This document shows positions 45,101-54,004 of a stretch of 64,000 nt of DNA, in pieces. Each line of letters begins with the position of its first letter. The first letter of the stretch is position 1. The position numbers and the translations under genes are program-made. Source of the DNA: Enchytraeus crypticus (Eukaryota; Annelida; Clitellata; Enchytraeida; Enchytraeidae); the NCBI GenBank assembly GCA_905160935.1, contig CAJHZI010000311.1, forward strand, positions 387,501 to 451,500, in the 5' to 3' direction. The notes below the pieces were generated by a model. That model searched no databases, had not been told where the DNA came from, and worked only from the letters and a program-made list of their open reading frames with translations.

Positions 45101-48100
45101 TAACATCTTCTTTGGATCAGGATTTCAGATGGGTAAGTTCAGTACTGAGTAGTTCTGTGAGTTTTCTGTCCACTGTGTGGATGAACATTTTGATCGTGTG
45201 ACAAGTACTTTAACATTATTATTATTATTAACAACGAAAGTCTATATAGCAGTGAAAGCTCTAACTCGGTCTTCGAGACTACTTTACAGAAAGATTTCAA
45301 TAATAAGCTTAATAAAAATTACATTTAAATTGATATCTAAACTAGTAAAAACGTCTACATATGAGTGGAACTTTATACCATCCAGCAACACTATTCCTGT
45401 CTTGATATACCAAATGCTTTTAATAAACATGCATAGGTATATAGTATATATAGTATAGGTATATCTCTCCAGGACTTCCTCATTAGTAACCTTTTGAGTC
45501 CAGCTAATCCCTCCATTCTTCTCCAAATCCACATTTCCAATGCCTCTAGTTTTCTAATATCTTCCTTTCTTAAGGTCCATGTTTTACATCTATATAATAG
45601 CGTGGTCCAAATAGTGAAAACTTTGGCTTGGACCACGCTATTATATGGATGTGAAACATAGACCGTAAGAAAGGTAGATATTAGGAAACTGGAGGTTTTG
45701 GAAATGTGGATTTGGAGAAGAATGGAGAGGATTAGCTGGACTCAAAAGGTTACAAATGAGGAAGTCCTGGAGAGAGTTGCCACAGATAGACAGTTGATAA
45801 ATGTATTAAGAAATAGGAAGAAGTGATGGATAGGACACATTCTAAGGGGGGAAGGTTTATTAAAAGAGGTCATAGAAGGTAGAATGGAAGGAAGAAGAGG
45901 CAGGGGCAGGCCGAGATTAGGTATGCTAGATGATTTAAAGACCCACTCATATGTGGAAATGAAGAGGAAGGCGGAAGACGGAGAAGAGTGGAGGCGCTAT
46001 GTACCATGGACCTGCCAGTAGGCAGTGCACTAAGAGAGAGAGAGAGAGAGGTATATAGTAGTTTCATGTAGAAAAGCCACGCGACCACAATATTGTTTTG
46101 ACACCAGGACGGAAAGCTAAATAGTTACCCTCGTGTCTCGGACTATTAGATGTCAAATTATTCCCAACATTGACTCAGGAAATCATTAGTCTGAGTGATT
46201 TTCTGAGTCAATGGATTATTATAGAGGTTAATTAAGTATGATTTGAATAGTGAAATTAAGTTTGATTTTGTATTGAATGTTGTGCTGTAACATTGTTGCT
46301 ATTTGTGCTGTGATAAACATGGAGAAGTTTGATTTTTTATAAGGAATATGGTGTTGTTACATTGTTACTGTGATAAACATTGAGTAAACCATTATTGATT
46401 TTGTATAGTATGTTGTAAAAAGATCTACAGGTTTTGAAATTTTGCTCTGTTTATTTATTTAGCGTATTCTACTTGATCATTTGATTTCATAGTTTATGTA
46501 GCAGATGGACAGATCTATGATTAAAATCTACTGTAAATGAGTTGATACATTTTCACTGTTGATTATTAATTGATTGATTGATTAGTCTACTTATAGATTG
46601 ATAGGTACTGAAGTCGAGCAAGAGCATACTTTATATCTACTCCCATTTAGTAGTGATGGTTAATTTATAATTAACTAGTTAATTAACTGTGTAATTGCTT
46701 TATTGACTGATTGAATAGCGATTAGTTGATTGATTGATTGTTGATTAGTTGAATGATTGATTGCTTGATTGATTGATTTATTGATTGATTGACATAGCTG
46801 GTGGTGGGCCTCGGGTAAGGACATACTATCGACCACCACGCGCTCAGTACCACTACCATAGATATCAACAGCAGAACCAAGCTGCTGAAGAGGTTTGTAC
46901 CACTACCATAGATATCAACAGCAGAACCAAGCTGCTGAAGAGGTTTGTACCACTACCATAGATATCAACAGCAGAACCAAGCTGCTGAAGAGGTTTGTAC
47001 CACTACCATAGATATCAACAGCAGAACCAAGCTGCTGAAGAGGTTTGTACCACTACCATAGATATCAACAGCAGAACCAAGCCCAATCAAGTTAGACTTG
47101 TTTAACTTCTTGAAATTGGCAACAACGGCTCTGGCATGTGTTCCTTTTCTCTGATATGTGTAATTTTATTTTCACTGATATACGCAATATTTATTGTTAC
47201 TGCTATACACAATGTCTATTGTTACTGATATACGGAATGTTTATTGTTACTAATATACACAATATTTATTGTTACTGATATACACAATTTTTATTGTTGC
47301 TGATATACGCAATGTTTATGGTTACTGATCTATGCTGCTCTCTGTTTACAGGAAGGAATTGGCTTGCACAGGCTGCTACCTCTATTGATCATCGTCGTCA
47401 TCATGATGCTGACAAATCTACTCAGAAACGATCCATACTATAATCTACAGCAGACATCGTGAGTTAACTGCTCTCCGCTATTTACACTTGATATTGGATA
47501 ATAAAAATAATAAAACACGCATTATAGTGAAATGATCAGCTATGTTGATATCTATCAGTTTTAATACTACATGTTTAAATTGTTAGGCAATTTAGACCGT
47601 TTTCTGTGCATCCAATCCTGTGAATGTCCGAGATTTTACTCGCAGATCAACGAGGGTAGGATTCGAACCAGCGAGGGTTCAATTCACCTCAAGATCTGTC
47701 ATTGAAAAGTTCACGACGTTACCCCTACGCTATTAAGACATTCAATGAGTAAATAAACCACACTGCTTGAATTCTTTCCAGTTTGCCATAGCTACTTCTG
47801 ATTCCCTGTTGGGTAGCAGATCCAAGCCTGAAATTTATACTTAAGGGAATTAATAAAATTTCTGCTTCAGTTCTATTTTCGTTTAATCTGTTCCAATCAA
47901 TTATAGTACTTTACCTATTTTGTAGTAATTTGCTGATTGGTTTAACAGGAAGTACAACACGCGGCGTAGCACCTCACATCTCGGCGTCAGCTACTACGTG
48001 AAGCCAGACTTCAGCGACTCGTACAAGGGCAGCATACACAAGCTAGAGGCTCAAGTAGAGGACGACTATATCAGCAACCTCAAGTCTAACTGCTACAAAG

Positions 48101-49152
48101 AGAGAATGTACCGTGAGTAGTCTGTCGTCGATAATTATTATAATTAATCAGTGTCATAGTGTATGTAGTGTGTAGATAATTGTCACACTGTTACTTGTCT
48201 TTTACAGCTATATATAGTAATAATAATATAATATATAATAGTTACATATATGTATACTAGTAATATCTATATAATAATATGTAAATATAATATAAATATC
48301 TATAGTAATAATAATATAATATAAATAACATATAAATGTCTATATAATAAAAAATATGATATATAATAGAGAGAGTGTATATCGATTCAGGTTCTATACT
48401 GATGAATGGTCCAGCCGATGTAACTGCTGTTTCGTTACATATTGATTTGGCAAAAATTGTTTTACTTGTTTAAGCAGTGAACTTGCACTTTGTTAGATTC
48501 TTTCTTTATCTTTATCGTACACTTTCTTCTACCTGTATTTATGTGTATTTGCATTTGGGTAGGCATTGCTGACACATTCTGCTAGAGACGTGCCTTATAT
48601 TATCATCGGATAATGAATAAGACTTTAAACTGTTATTTAATTCTGACATCGTTTTAGTTATGTCATTATTTGGCTCCGTTGTAAGTAGTTTGGTGACTGC
48701 TTTGGACTGGATTTCTGGATTTTGGAATTTGCACCGTTTTTGGACCTTCTTTATGCTCGCTGGCTTGATTTTGTCTTAATAATGCTCGATGTTGTCGTTG
48801 ATGACTGTAGCACTCTAATTGTTGTTGTTGTTGTTGTTACAGGAGAAAGTCTGCTGTGGCAGGCGAGAAGTTATCAGAGTGCCTGATGTTGTCATTGATG
48901 ACTGTAACACTCTAATTGCTGTTGTTGTTGTTACAGGGGAAAGTCTGCTGTGGCAGGCGAGAAGTTATCAGAGTGCTCGACGTTGTCATTGATGACTGTA
49001 GCACTCTAATTGTTGTTGTGGTTGTTGCTGTTGTTACAGGAGAAAGTCTGCTGTGGCAGGCGAGAAGTTATCAGAGTGCTCGTATGTACGAGGAGGCCCA
49101 GAACACAGGCACGCCATCTTGTGATAGACTGCAAGAGATCTATGGAGGATAG
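42004..49152 (+). CDS. DNAJB14: DNAJB12/DNAJB14-type ER-anchored J-domain co-chaperone
   Basis: Eight exons (42004..42158, 43410..43555, 44418..44558, 45076..45132, 46798..46892, 47352..47458, 47949..48112, 49040..49152) join to 325 codons plus stop with every phase matching. The order is an acidic/basic linker, a J domain with the HPD tripeptide (KYHPDKN), a Gly/Tyr/Gln-rich segment, one membrane helix, and the DUF1977 C-terminal domain ending in LQEIYGG. This is the layout of DNAJB12/DNAJB14, tail-side ER membrane proteins that recruit Hsp70 for ER-associated degradation. The J domain should face the cytosol. The family's conserved N-terminal part of about 50 residues was not found, so translation may start at 42004 (G at -3, in-frame stop just upstream), or 42002 may be an acceptor with an unseen first exon. 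B12 and B14 cannot be told apart here. Three exon edges are tandemly repeated. Confidence 0.92.
42195..42410 (-). mobile_element. family B LINE fragment
   Basis: Reverse copies of the GTGGTTTCCCATTGCCTTCC and TCGCCTCTTAC segments, in DNAJB intron 1. Confidence 0.65.
42590..42965 (-). mobile_element. longest family B LINE fragment
   Basis: It runs from terminus CAGTGCACTGCCAAGTGGCA through GGTGGTTTCCCATTGCC to CACCCGAGCACAACACGGGG in reverse. The frames are broken and no enzyme motif is visible. Confidence 0.7.
43410..43555 (+). CDS. DNAJB14: DNAJB exon: J domain helices I-III start
   Basis: Phase 2 in, phase 1 out. The translation reads [13 protein letters not shown], then [20 protein letters not shown] and [12 protein letters not shown] is intact, so Hsp70 ATPase stimulation should be possible. 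Acceptor TGCGACCAG, donor GGTTCTC. Confidence 0.93.
44280..44412 (+). repeat. (GATT)n tract reaching a DNAJB acceptor
   Basis: GATT/GATTTA units up to five bases before the acceptor at 44417. Confidence 0.9.
44418..44558 (+). CDS. DNAJB14: DNAJB exon: end of J domain and acidic linker
   Basis: Phase 1-1. It encodes [19 protein letters not shown], the end of helix III and helix IV of the J domain, then an Asp/His/Ser-rich linker ending YTRGFHG. The acceptor follows a long GATT tract (about 44280-44412) with no ordinary pyrimidine tract. A tRNA-like SINE sits about 100 bases after the donor. Confidence 0.92.
44657..44795 (+). mobile_element. SINE-1 copy in DNAJB intron 3
   Basis: GCTAGAGCCAGTGGCGATGT to GACGTTAACATTAGC, about 100 bases after an exon donor. 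The exon frame stays open through it for about 60 codons, so intron retention would add SINE-coded residues. Confidence 0.75.
45076..45132 (+). CDS. DNAJB14: DNAJB exon: EELFNIFFG motif
   Basis: A 57-base phase 1-1 exon encoding [19 protein letters not shown], matching the short conserved [11 protein letters not shown] segment that follows the J domain in DNAJB12/14. Strong donor GGTAAGTT. Confidence 0.92.
45215..45395 (+). repeat. dispersed repeat of about 180 bp, copy 2 (DNAJB intron 4)
   Basis: Same order as 38600-38790, with (TTA)n before it. No terminal inverted repeats or coding capacity seen. Confidence 0.65.
45466..46052 (+). mobile_element. RTE-like LINE family A with inverted 5' arm
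   Basis: The right part (about 45630-46052) translates to [23 protein letters not shown] and GRPRLG and ends with the family A 3' end plus (AG)n. The left part (about 45466-45615) is the reverse complement of the first 150 bases of the right part, forming a large foldback. It lies in intron 4 of the DNAJB gene. Confidence 0.8.
46680..46792 (+). repeat. (GATT)n tract reaching a DNAJB acceptor
   Basis: GATT units up to five bases before the ACATAG acceptor at 46797. Confidence 0.9.
46798..46892 (+). CDS. DNAJB14: DNAJB exon: Tyr/Gln-rich linker
   Basis: Phase 1 in, phase 0 out. It encodes [17 protein letters not shown], then [15 protein letters not shown]. Its last 46 bases plus the first four intron bases form a 50-bp unit repeated downstream (see the repeat at 46847). 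Only the first donor keeps the frame: reading on into the second unit meets a TAG. Confidence 0.9.
46847..47083 (+). repeat. 50-bp tandem repeat of the DNAJB exon 5 end and donor
   Basis: 4.75 copies of a 50-bp unit start at 46847, 46897, 46947, 46997 and 47047. The first lies mostly in coding sequence. Units are virtually identical and each of the first four ends with the same GAG/GTTTGT donor. Confidence 0.95.
47158..47330 (+). repeat. 26-bp tandem repeat in DNAJB intron 5
   Basis: About six units of TTATTGTTACTGATATACAC and AATG variants, ending just before the membrane exon. Confidence 0.85.
47352..47458 (+). CDS. DNAJB14: DNAJB exon: transmembrane helix
   Basis: Phase 0 in, phase 2 out, acceptor TCTGTTTACAG, donor GTGAGTT. 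It encodes [20 protein letters not shown], then [17 protein letters not shown] single hydrophobic helix is followed by the N-P-Y-Y/S-L segment seen in DNAJB12/14. The helix anchors the protein in the ER membrane. Confidence 0.93.
47515..47745 (-). mobile_element. SINE-2 copy in DNAJB intron 6
   Basis: Reverse of the same family from ACACGCATTATAGTGAAATG to CTATTAAGACATTCA, with B box GGATTCGAACC in reverse. Confidence 0.75.
47949..48112 (+). CDS. DNAJB14: DNAJB exon: DUF1977 domain, first part
   Basis: Phase 2 in, phase 1 out. It encodes [18 protein letters not shown], then [17 protein letters not shown]. This matches the DUF1977 pattern (L-G-V-x-Y-Y-V, Y-K-G, E-x-D-Y-I-x-N-L-x-x-x-C-x-x-E) of the lumenal domain of DNAJB12/14. 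Confidence 0.93.
48690..48842 (+). mobile_element. (GTT)n-tailed dispersed repeat abutting the DNAJB last exon
   Basis: TTTGGACTGGATTTCTGGAT, CTCGCTGGCTTGATTTTG, TGCTCGATGTTGTC and ACTCTAATTGTTG define a repeat of about 150 bp ending in (GTT)n. Here its tail runs straight into TTACAG and exon sequence. Confidence 0.8.
48768..49080 (+). repeat. tandem triplication of a dispersed repeat end plus DNAJB last-exon start
   Basis: Three units of about 95-103 bp. Each has TGCTCGATGTTGTCATTGATGA-like sequence, a (GTT)n tract, TTACAG and the first 43 or so bases of the last exon. Acceptors are at 48842, 48936 and 49039. Junctions fall at GTGCTCG, shared by the dispersed repeat and the exon. Confidence 0.92.
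49040..49152 (+). CDS. DNAJB14: DNAJB terminal exon (DUF1977 end and stop)
   Basis: Entered in phase 1 after TTGTTACAG. It encodes [18 protein letters not shown], then [13 protein letters not shown] and TAG. Two earlier partial copies of its 5' part, each with an acceptor, lie at 48843 and 48937. They would end early (QSA-stop and QSARRCH-stop), so only the third gives the conserved C-terminus. A polyadenylation signal lies about 400 bases downstream. Confidence 0.92.
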
Positions 49153-49322
49153 GCAGCTTGTTGTGTTAGACTGCAGGAGATCTACGGAGGATAGACAGCA
49201 TGTTGTGATAGACTACAGGAGATCATTGGAGGATAGGCAACATGTTGTGATAGACTGCAAGAGATCTACGGAGGATAGACAACATGTTGTGTTAGACTGC
49301 AAGAGATCTACGGAGTATAGGG
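49118..49322 (+). repeat. 42-bp tandem repeat of the DNAJB C-terminal codons and stop
   Basis: Five copies of a 42-bp unit around AGACTGCAAGAGATCTACGG and ending GATAG. The first copy encodes the conserved [10 protein letters not shown] and stop; the rest lie in the 3' UTR. Confidence 0.92.
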
Positions 49323-49552
49323 AACCGTGCAAAGCTTCCTTTAGCTTAGTTTAATTCGGTGTAGTCTGTTTTAGCACGGTGTTCCTTAATTGCACAAAGT
49401 ATTACAAATATTGTAATGATCTGCAACTAAACGGTAAACAATAATTATTATTTGTAGAATGTAATTTATGTAAATGTAATGTAGTATAAGAAAATGTGTA
49501 TATATTGCATCTCAAATCATTCAGTAATGAAATGTGTGTACGTTACTTGTGA

Positions 49553-49558
49553 AATAAA
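49553..49558 (+). promoter_or_regulatory. polyadenylation signal AATAAA for the DNAJB gene
   Basis: AATAAA followed within 30 bases by T/G-rich sequence, 401 bases after the stop codon. It is the first clear hexamer in the 3' flank. Assignment is by position only. Confidence 0.6.
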
Positions 49559-49810
49559 TAAGTAATTTATGATTTAGTGTCCTTTTCTCCACCTGAAGTC
49601 GATGTCTGGTACGTCTCAAGTGAATTCTACATATTCTGGTATATTAGTCACTGATGTAATCGTCCACTCTCTATTTAAAACTCATTTTACTCGAGCAATG
49701 ACATCATAATTACCTAGTAGATCTACTAGGCTTAGCCAAATTCTTGTCAGATTTCACTTTTTTAGTTAGGATTGTATACCCGACCCTAGCTAAACTGCGA
49801 TTTTAATGGG

Positions 49811-49862
49811 TAGATGATGATGATGATGATGATGATGCTGATGACGATGATGACGACGACGT

Positions 49863-49918
<56 letters not shown>

Positions 49919-49920
49919 GT
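49811..49920 (+). repeat. (GAT)n microsatellite
   Basis: About 35 GAT units with GAC and GCT variants, 250 bases after the DNAJB polyadenylation signal. Confidence 0.95.
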
Positions 49921-50749
49921 TAGGATTGTATTATGCTAGTAATTGAAGTTTTCATATTAAATCGCTTCAATTATTATTATAATTTTTAAAGTTATGCTTC
50001 ATTCAAGTTCATTTCGGGGCAAAAGGCGACTAATTGCCGTAAGTTTAACAACTCGGAGTATAGTTTACTATTTTATGACACCTTGCTTTATAAAATATCT
50101 CTTTTGTTTCTATTGCAATGTTGAAGATTCTATAATTGTCTTCACTTCAGTTTTTCAGATGTTGAAATAAATTATTGGTCTCTCTTTTATGTTTTACGAA
50201 GGAGAACATATTTTTGAGCTCTTGGAGTATGGATATGTTTAGATAAGCATTGACAGAAAATTCCAAATGTCTCGTATGCCACATGTCTCATGTACGTTGT
50301 TTTAAAAGTTTAAAATTAAATTTGGAACCAGAAATAAAACATTTTTTTCATTGACGGCTATTTTGTTTTCTCCATTCTGCTTACTATATGGAATAGGAAT
50401 TGATGTGTTTTATGAAATGCTTTACTTGTTTGTGTGTTCTTTGAACTTAGATTCATTTGCAAAATATATTCAGAATTTTCAACACCATTCTGCCTGAATA
50501 TTCTGACGTCGTTATAATGAAATACTCAAAGACAGTGTTCCTCTATGAAACCAATCTGCCATCTAACTTTACTTAGAACTTAAAGATAAAATGCTTTGTT
50601 TACGTTGCTTGCATGAAAGTTATATTACGTAGCGACTCGCGAGTAATCAAGGCATGGATTATGATATGAATGATTGCGACATTTGAAGCCATTTTAACGT
50701 CACTTCCGTGTTACTATGCATCATATCAGAGATGATCCGGCTGTATTTT

Positions 50750-50822
50750 GACCCGGCGACCGCCTGCTTATCAGGCAAGCGTGCTAACAACTCGCTATTC
50801 TACCGGTGAAGTAGATAATGTA
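50750..50822 (-). mobile_element. tRNA-like sequence, decayed
   Basis: The minus strand has a D-arm-like GAGTTGTTAGCACG, an anticodon-like stem TGCCT/AGGCG and a T-arm-like CCGGGTCAAAATAC. The loop lacks the U before the anticodon and the arms mismatch, so it is a SINE head or tRNA pseudogene. Confidence 0.45.
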
Positions 50823-50825
50823 TTG

Positions 50826-50945
50826 AATTAGTATTAGTATACTATAGCGAGTATTTTATTGAATTAGTATTTGTTGAATTAGTATTTCATTGAATTAGTA
50901 TTTCTTTGAATTAGTATTTCATTGAATTAGTATTTGTTGAATTTA
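50826..50945 (+). repeat. 18-bp tandem repeat
   Basis: Six or so units of AGTATTTCATTGAATT. Confidence 0.8.
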
Positions 50946-51242
50946 TTAATGTTAACGGCTGATTTGACATGGTGTGATAGTTATTTGAACCAACAGTTAT
51001 AAATACTGCATGAGTTGCCTTTTGGAACAATAGATTCATTTGATTTTTATGTGACCCTCGCTCTAGGGCTGTTTGAAGATGTTTATAGCCTGCATTGTAG
51101 AACGTTCAACTGTCAGACACATTTAGCATTCTTGCTGCAGAGATGGTATAGGCTTCGTTTTAATGGATAACTGATCGTTAGCCCAATTGGTCTGAAGCAG
51201 TCATCGTTTGGTTTCCTTGCTCTAATTTATTGATCTGATGTA

Positions 51243-51355
51243 ATCAATCAGTCAATAAGAATTTAACGACCGGTTCCTCGATATAAAGCAATGTCAGGGA
51301 CGTCTCAAGCAGACTCTGCTTCAGCGGACGCCATTGCACCACACGATGACGAATG
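51243..51355 (-). mobile_element. partial copy of the (ATTG)n-tailed repeat
   Basis: AATCAATCAGTCAATAAGAA, AATGTCAGGGACGTCTCAAG; the tail end is kept and the rest lost. Confidence 0.65.
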
Positions 51356-51949
51356 ATGATTCAGTCATTGTTTGGATTCATTGGTCTAATTTATAGATCT
51401 GATTCAGTCACTGTTTGGATTCATTGGCATGATGCATTGGCATGATTCATTGGCTTGATTCATTGGTCTAATATATTGGTTTGATAGTCTAACTGAGCTT
51501 TATTTCTAGCATGAGGTTCTCATGATCAGACAAACATTCTCTGTTGCAACTGAAGAAGTGGGAAATAAAAATTCTTGCTTTTTGAAGAAACGATGTTCAT
51601 ATCGAAGTTAGAGAATTTATATGTATATATTGTGCTATCCATTGATGTGGTGTACATATTTAATGATAATTTGTTACTGAAATGGTGTTAGTGTCCTATA
51701 TCAGAGAGGTCAACGTTACCTATGAATACCGTGACAAAATACGTCGCGATAAAATCGTTCCTTGAATCCCAGTTTAACTAGGGTCGAGATTGGAAAATTT
51801 TGCAACAAATTCTGAAGCCTAGGCGACCACCTACCGAATGCCCTTTCTGACGTTTGTTTGGACCTTAGTGCTTTTTCGCATTTTTACGATACGTGCAGTA
51901 CACTGTTGGTATATCTTCAGCAAGCTGGACACAACACATGTAAACATTA

Positions 51950-52027
51950 TATATGTATATGCTATATAGTGCTCAGTGTTATCACGGACAACAGTAACAC
52001 TCTAATCGTTGTTGTTGTTGTTGCTAG
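51950..52027 (+). mobile_element. 3' end of a (GTT)n-tailed repeat abutting an orphan exon
   Basis: TAGTGCTCAGTGTTATCACG, AACACTCTAATCGTTG, then (GTT)n and GCTAG followed by exon-like sequence. Confidence 0.65.
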
Positions 52028-52112
52028 TAATCAAGGCTACTCCGATGTTCTGGACGGGTACGAGATCGACAGCTTCATTGAGGTACTGAAACAGGCGTCA
52101 AACTTCAGTTAA
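52028..52112 (+). CDS. orphan terminal exon, function unknown
   Basis: An 85-base segment with clearly higher GC than its flanks lies between an acceptor (GTTGCTAG) and a TAA stop. In the only long frame it ends GYSDVLDGYEIDSFIEVLKQ and then ASNFS. The acceptor is supplied by the (GTT)n end of a dispersed repeat. It enters in phase 2. No upstream exon of its own is visible between 49.6 and 52.0 kb. It is phase-compatible with the DNAJB membrane exon (ending 47458), so it could be an alternative last exon that drops DUF1977, or the end of an unrelated gene. I do not recognise the peptide. Confidence 0.45.
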
Positions 52113-52976
52113 GTTATTTATAGAATAATCTAAAACAGTTTGAGGGCACTAACGTTAATAAGTGGGACAGTTCCGGTATAAACTGTATGATGTGAGCCGT
52201 TCCAAAGTCCAAACCGGCACGAAATGTATTAATTATCGATGCTTAATTACCCGGTACCTTCTTTTGTAATTTCTGTTTAAAATAACTATATGAAATACTG
52301 CAAGGCTGAGTTAGGAGAAGGTAGGGAATGCAGGTTTGTTTTCGTAATTAATATTAATATTAACTTTAATATTAGGATTAAAATTTAACTTTGTACAGAT
52401 TGGAAAGTGTCGCGTTATAATGTATTTATTTACTCGAGTATCTCAATTAGCAGACAAGTTAAAAATTAAGTAATTTACTCTAAGAGTTTTTTTTAAAAAA
52501 AACCTACTGAATCAGTTTAAAATAAAAACAACACCACGCGCCTCAATCTTTAGTAGGCCAAAAAAATCACTGCATTAACTATACTGCGGTAATTTATTGC
52601 AATTTTTTGGTTTACTATGTACAAAATTTCGTAGGCATATAACTACGTCGAAAGTAATAAATGCTATAAATTTGGCAGTGTAAAATCATAAATGTATAGC
52701 TAGTTTCCTCTTTTGTTAGAGCATCTCTAGCTACCTTTATGCGTAAAAGTTGTAGTTTAAAACATTCGATGACCCTGGTAATACATAAAAATCTTTTAAA
52801 AAGCTAAGCTTATACGAGTGATGCTAATGAGTAAATTAGGTGAATTACAATGCAGTGCATAATTAGTCAAAATTTCTATAGAAATACAATGAAAATAATA
52901 TTAACACTAGTTACAATGCAATGTGTAAGTGTCTTACAATTTCAATAAATAAAAATAAAAAAGATAAGAAAAACGC
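52113..52976. other. spacer between orphan exon and tRNA-Gly, nothing recognised
   Basis: AT-rich and unique-looking; no exon or repeat family recognised. Confidence 0.5.
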
Positions 52977-52980
52977 AAAA
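52977..52980 (-). terminator. Pol III T-run terminator of tRNA-Gly
   Basis: TTTT on the minus strand, three bases after the mature 3' end. A longer T run follows within ten bases. This is the usual distance for a tRNA gene. Confidence 0.7.
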
Positions 52981-52982
52981 TG

Positions 52983-53053
52983 TGCATCGGCCGGGAATCG
53001 AACCCGGGCCGCCCGCGTGGCAGGCGAGCATTCTACCACTGAACCACCGATGC
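52983..53053 (-). tRNA. tRNA-Gly(GCC): tRNA-Gly (anticodon GCC)
   Basis: The minus strand folds into a perfect cloverleaf of 71 bases. The 5' and 3' arms (GCATCGG and CCGATGC) pair over seven bases, with discriminator A. The A box (TGGTTCAGTGGTAGAA) and B box (GGGTTCGATTCCC) are intact, and the anticodon loop CTGCCAC places GCC at 53019-53021. No CCA is encoded, as expected in eukaryotes. A T run for Pol III termination follows at 52977-52980. Confidence 0.97.
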
Positions 53054-53484
53054 TTCACACATATCCTACGCTTAGAGATCGTCAATAATGAGCGAAACAG
53101 CACGCCCAAAAAATCCTCACCTCTCATTGGTTGCTCGATGTTTCACATGTAATGTCAAACCACTGACAAAAAGGCTTCCTTTAAGAAGACAGATGTCTGG
53201 TTCATGGCTAGATATTTAAATCGAAAAAAAATCTATAACCCTTAGCTTTTCATGTGACTTAAATTTACGTCAGCTGTCAAAAAGCTGTTTTAGAGAGCGG
53301 AAGCCCTGGGCAATTAAAGAACACAAGATCAAGTTCTAGGTCAGATTATTCGTTGTTAACAAGGCCAATAATAAGAGCGCAATGACGCCAGAAATAAAAG
53401 AACAGACTCCTGTCACCTGACCATGTCTAAAGGTTTGCTGTCCTAGAACTCTGGCGAAAGGTTCTACCAGTGTAACCAGCATGT

Positions 53485-53485
53485 C

Positions 53486-53518
<33 letters not shown>

Positions 53519-53525
53519 AAGTGAG
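53485..53525 (+). repeat. (GA)n microsatellite
   Basis: GA run ending GTGAGTGCGTGTG. Confidence 0.9.
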
Positions 53526-54004
53526 TGCGTGTGTGATAGAGAACTTGAGAAAGAGCAAGTAGAAAGAACCAGAGGCTTGATAAAAAACGATTATTAATAT
53601 TAATATTAGGCCTATTATTATTATAAAATAGAATGTGTAATAATTAAACAACGTAATTTATGCTAAAATTAAAATTTATTTGTTAATAAATAATAATAAT
53701 AATAAGTATTACTATATATCATTATAATAATATTATTAATATTTTGTTCCTTAAGCGCTTAAATTAATAAATTCCAAAAAGATAAGCGAACAAATTATTG
53801 TCATAATAATTAAAATTAGGCCTTATCTATTTAGTTATAATATTAAATAAAAATTTCAAAATAAATAAATAATTCTAAATTACTCAATCCACCAATCAAC
53901 CAGTCAATCAATTTGTCAATAAACCCTTCAATTGTTCAATCATTCCATTAGTTAATTAAATGCATTTTAATACTAAAACTAAATAATGCTACTACCAAGC
54001 ATCA

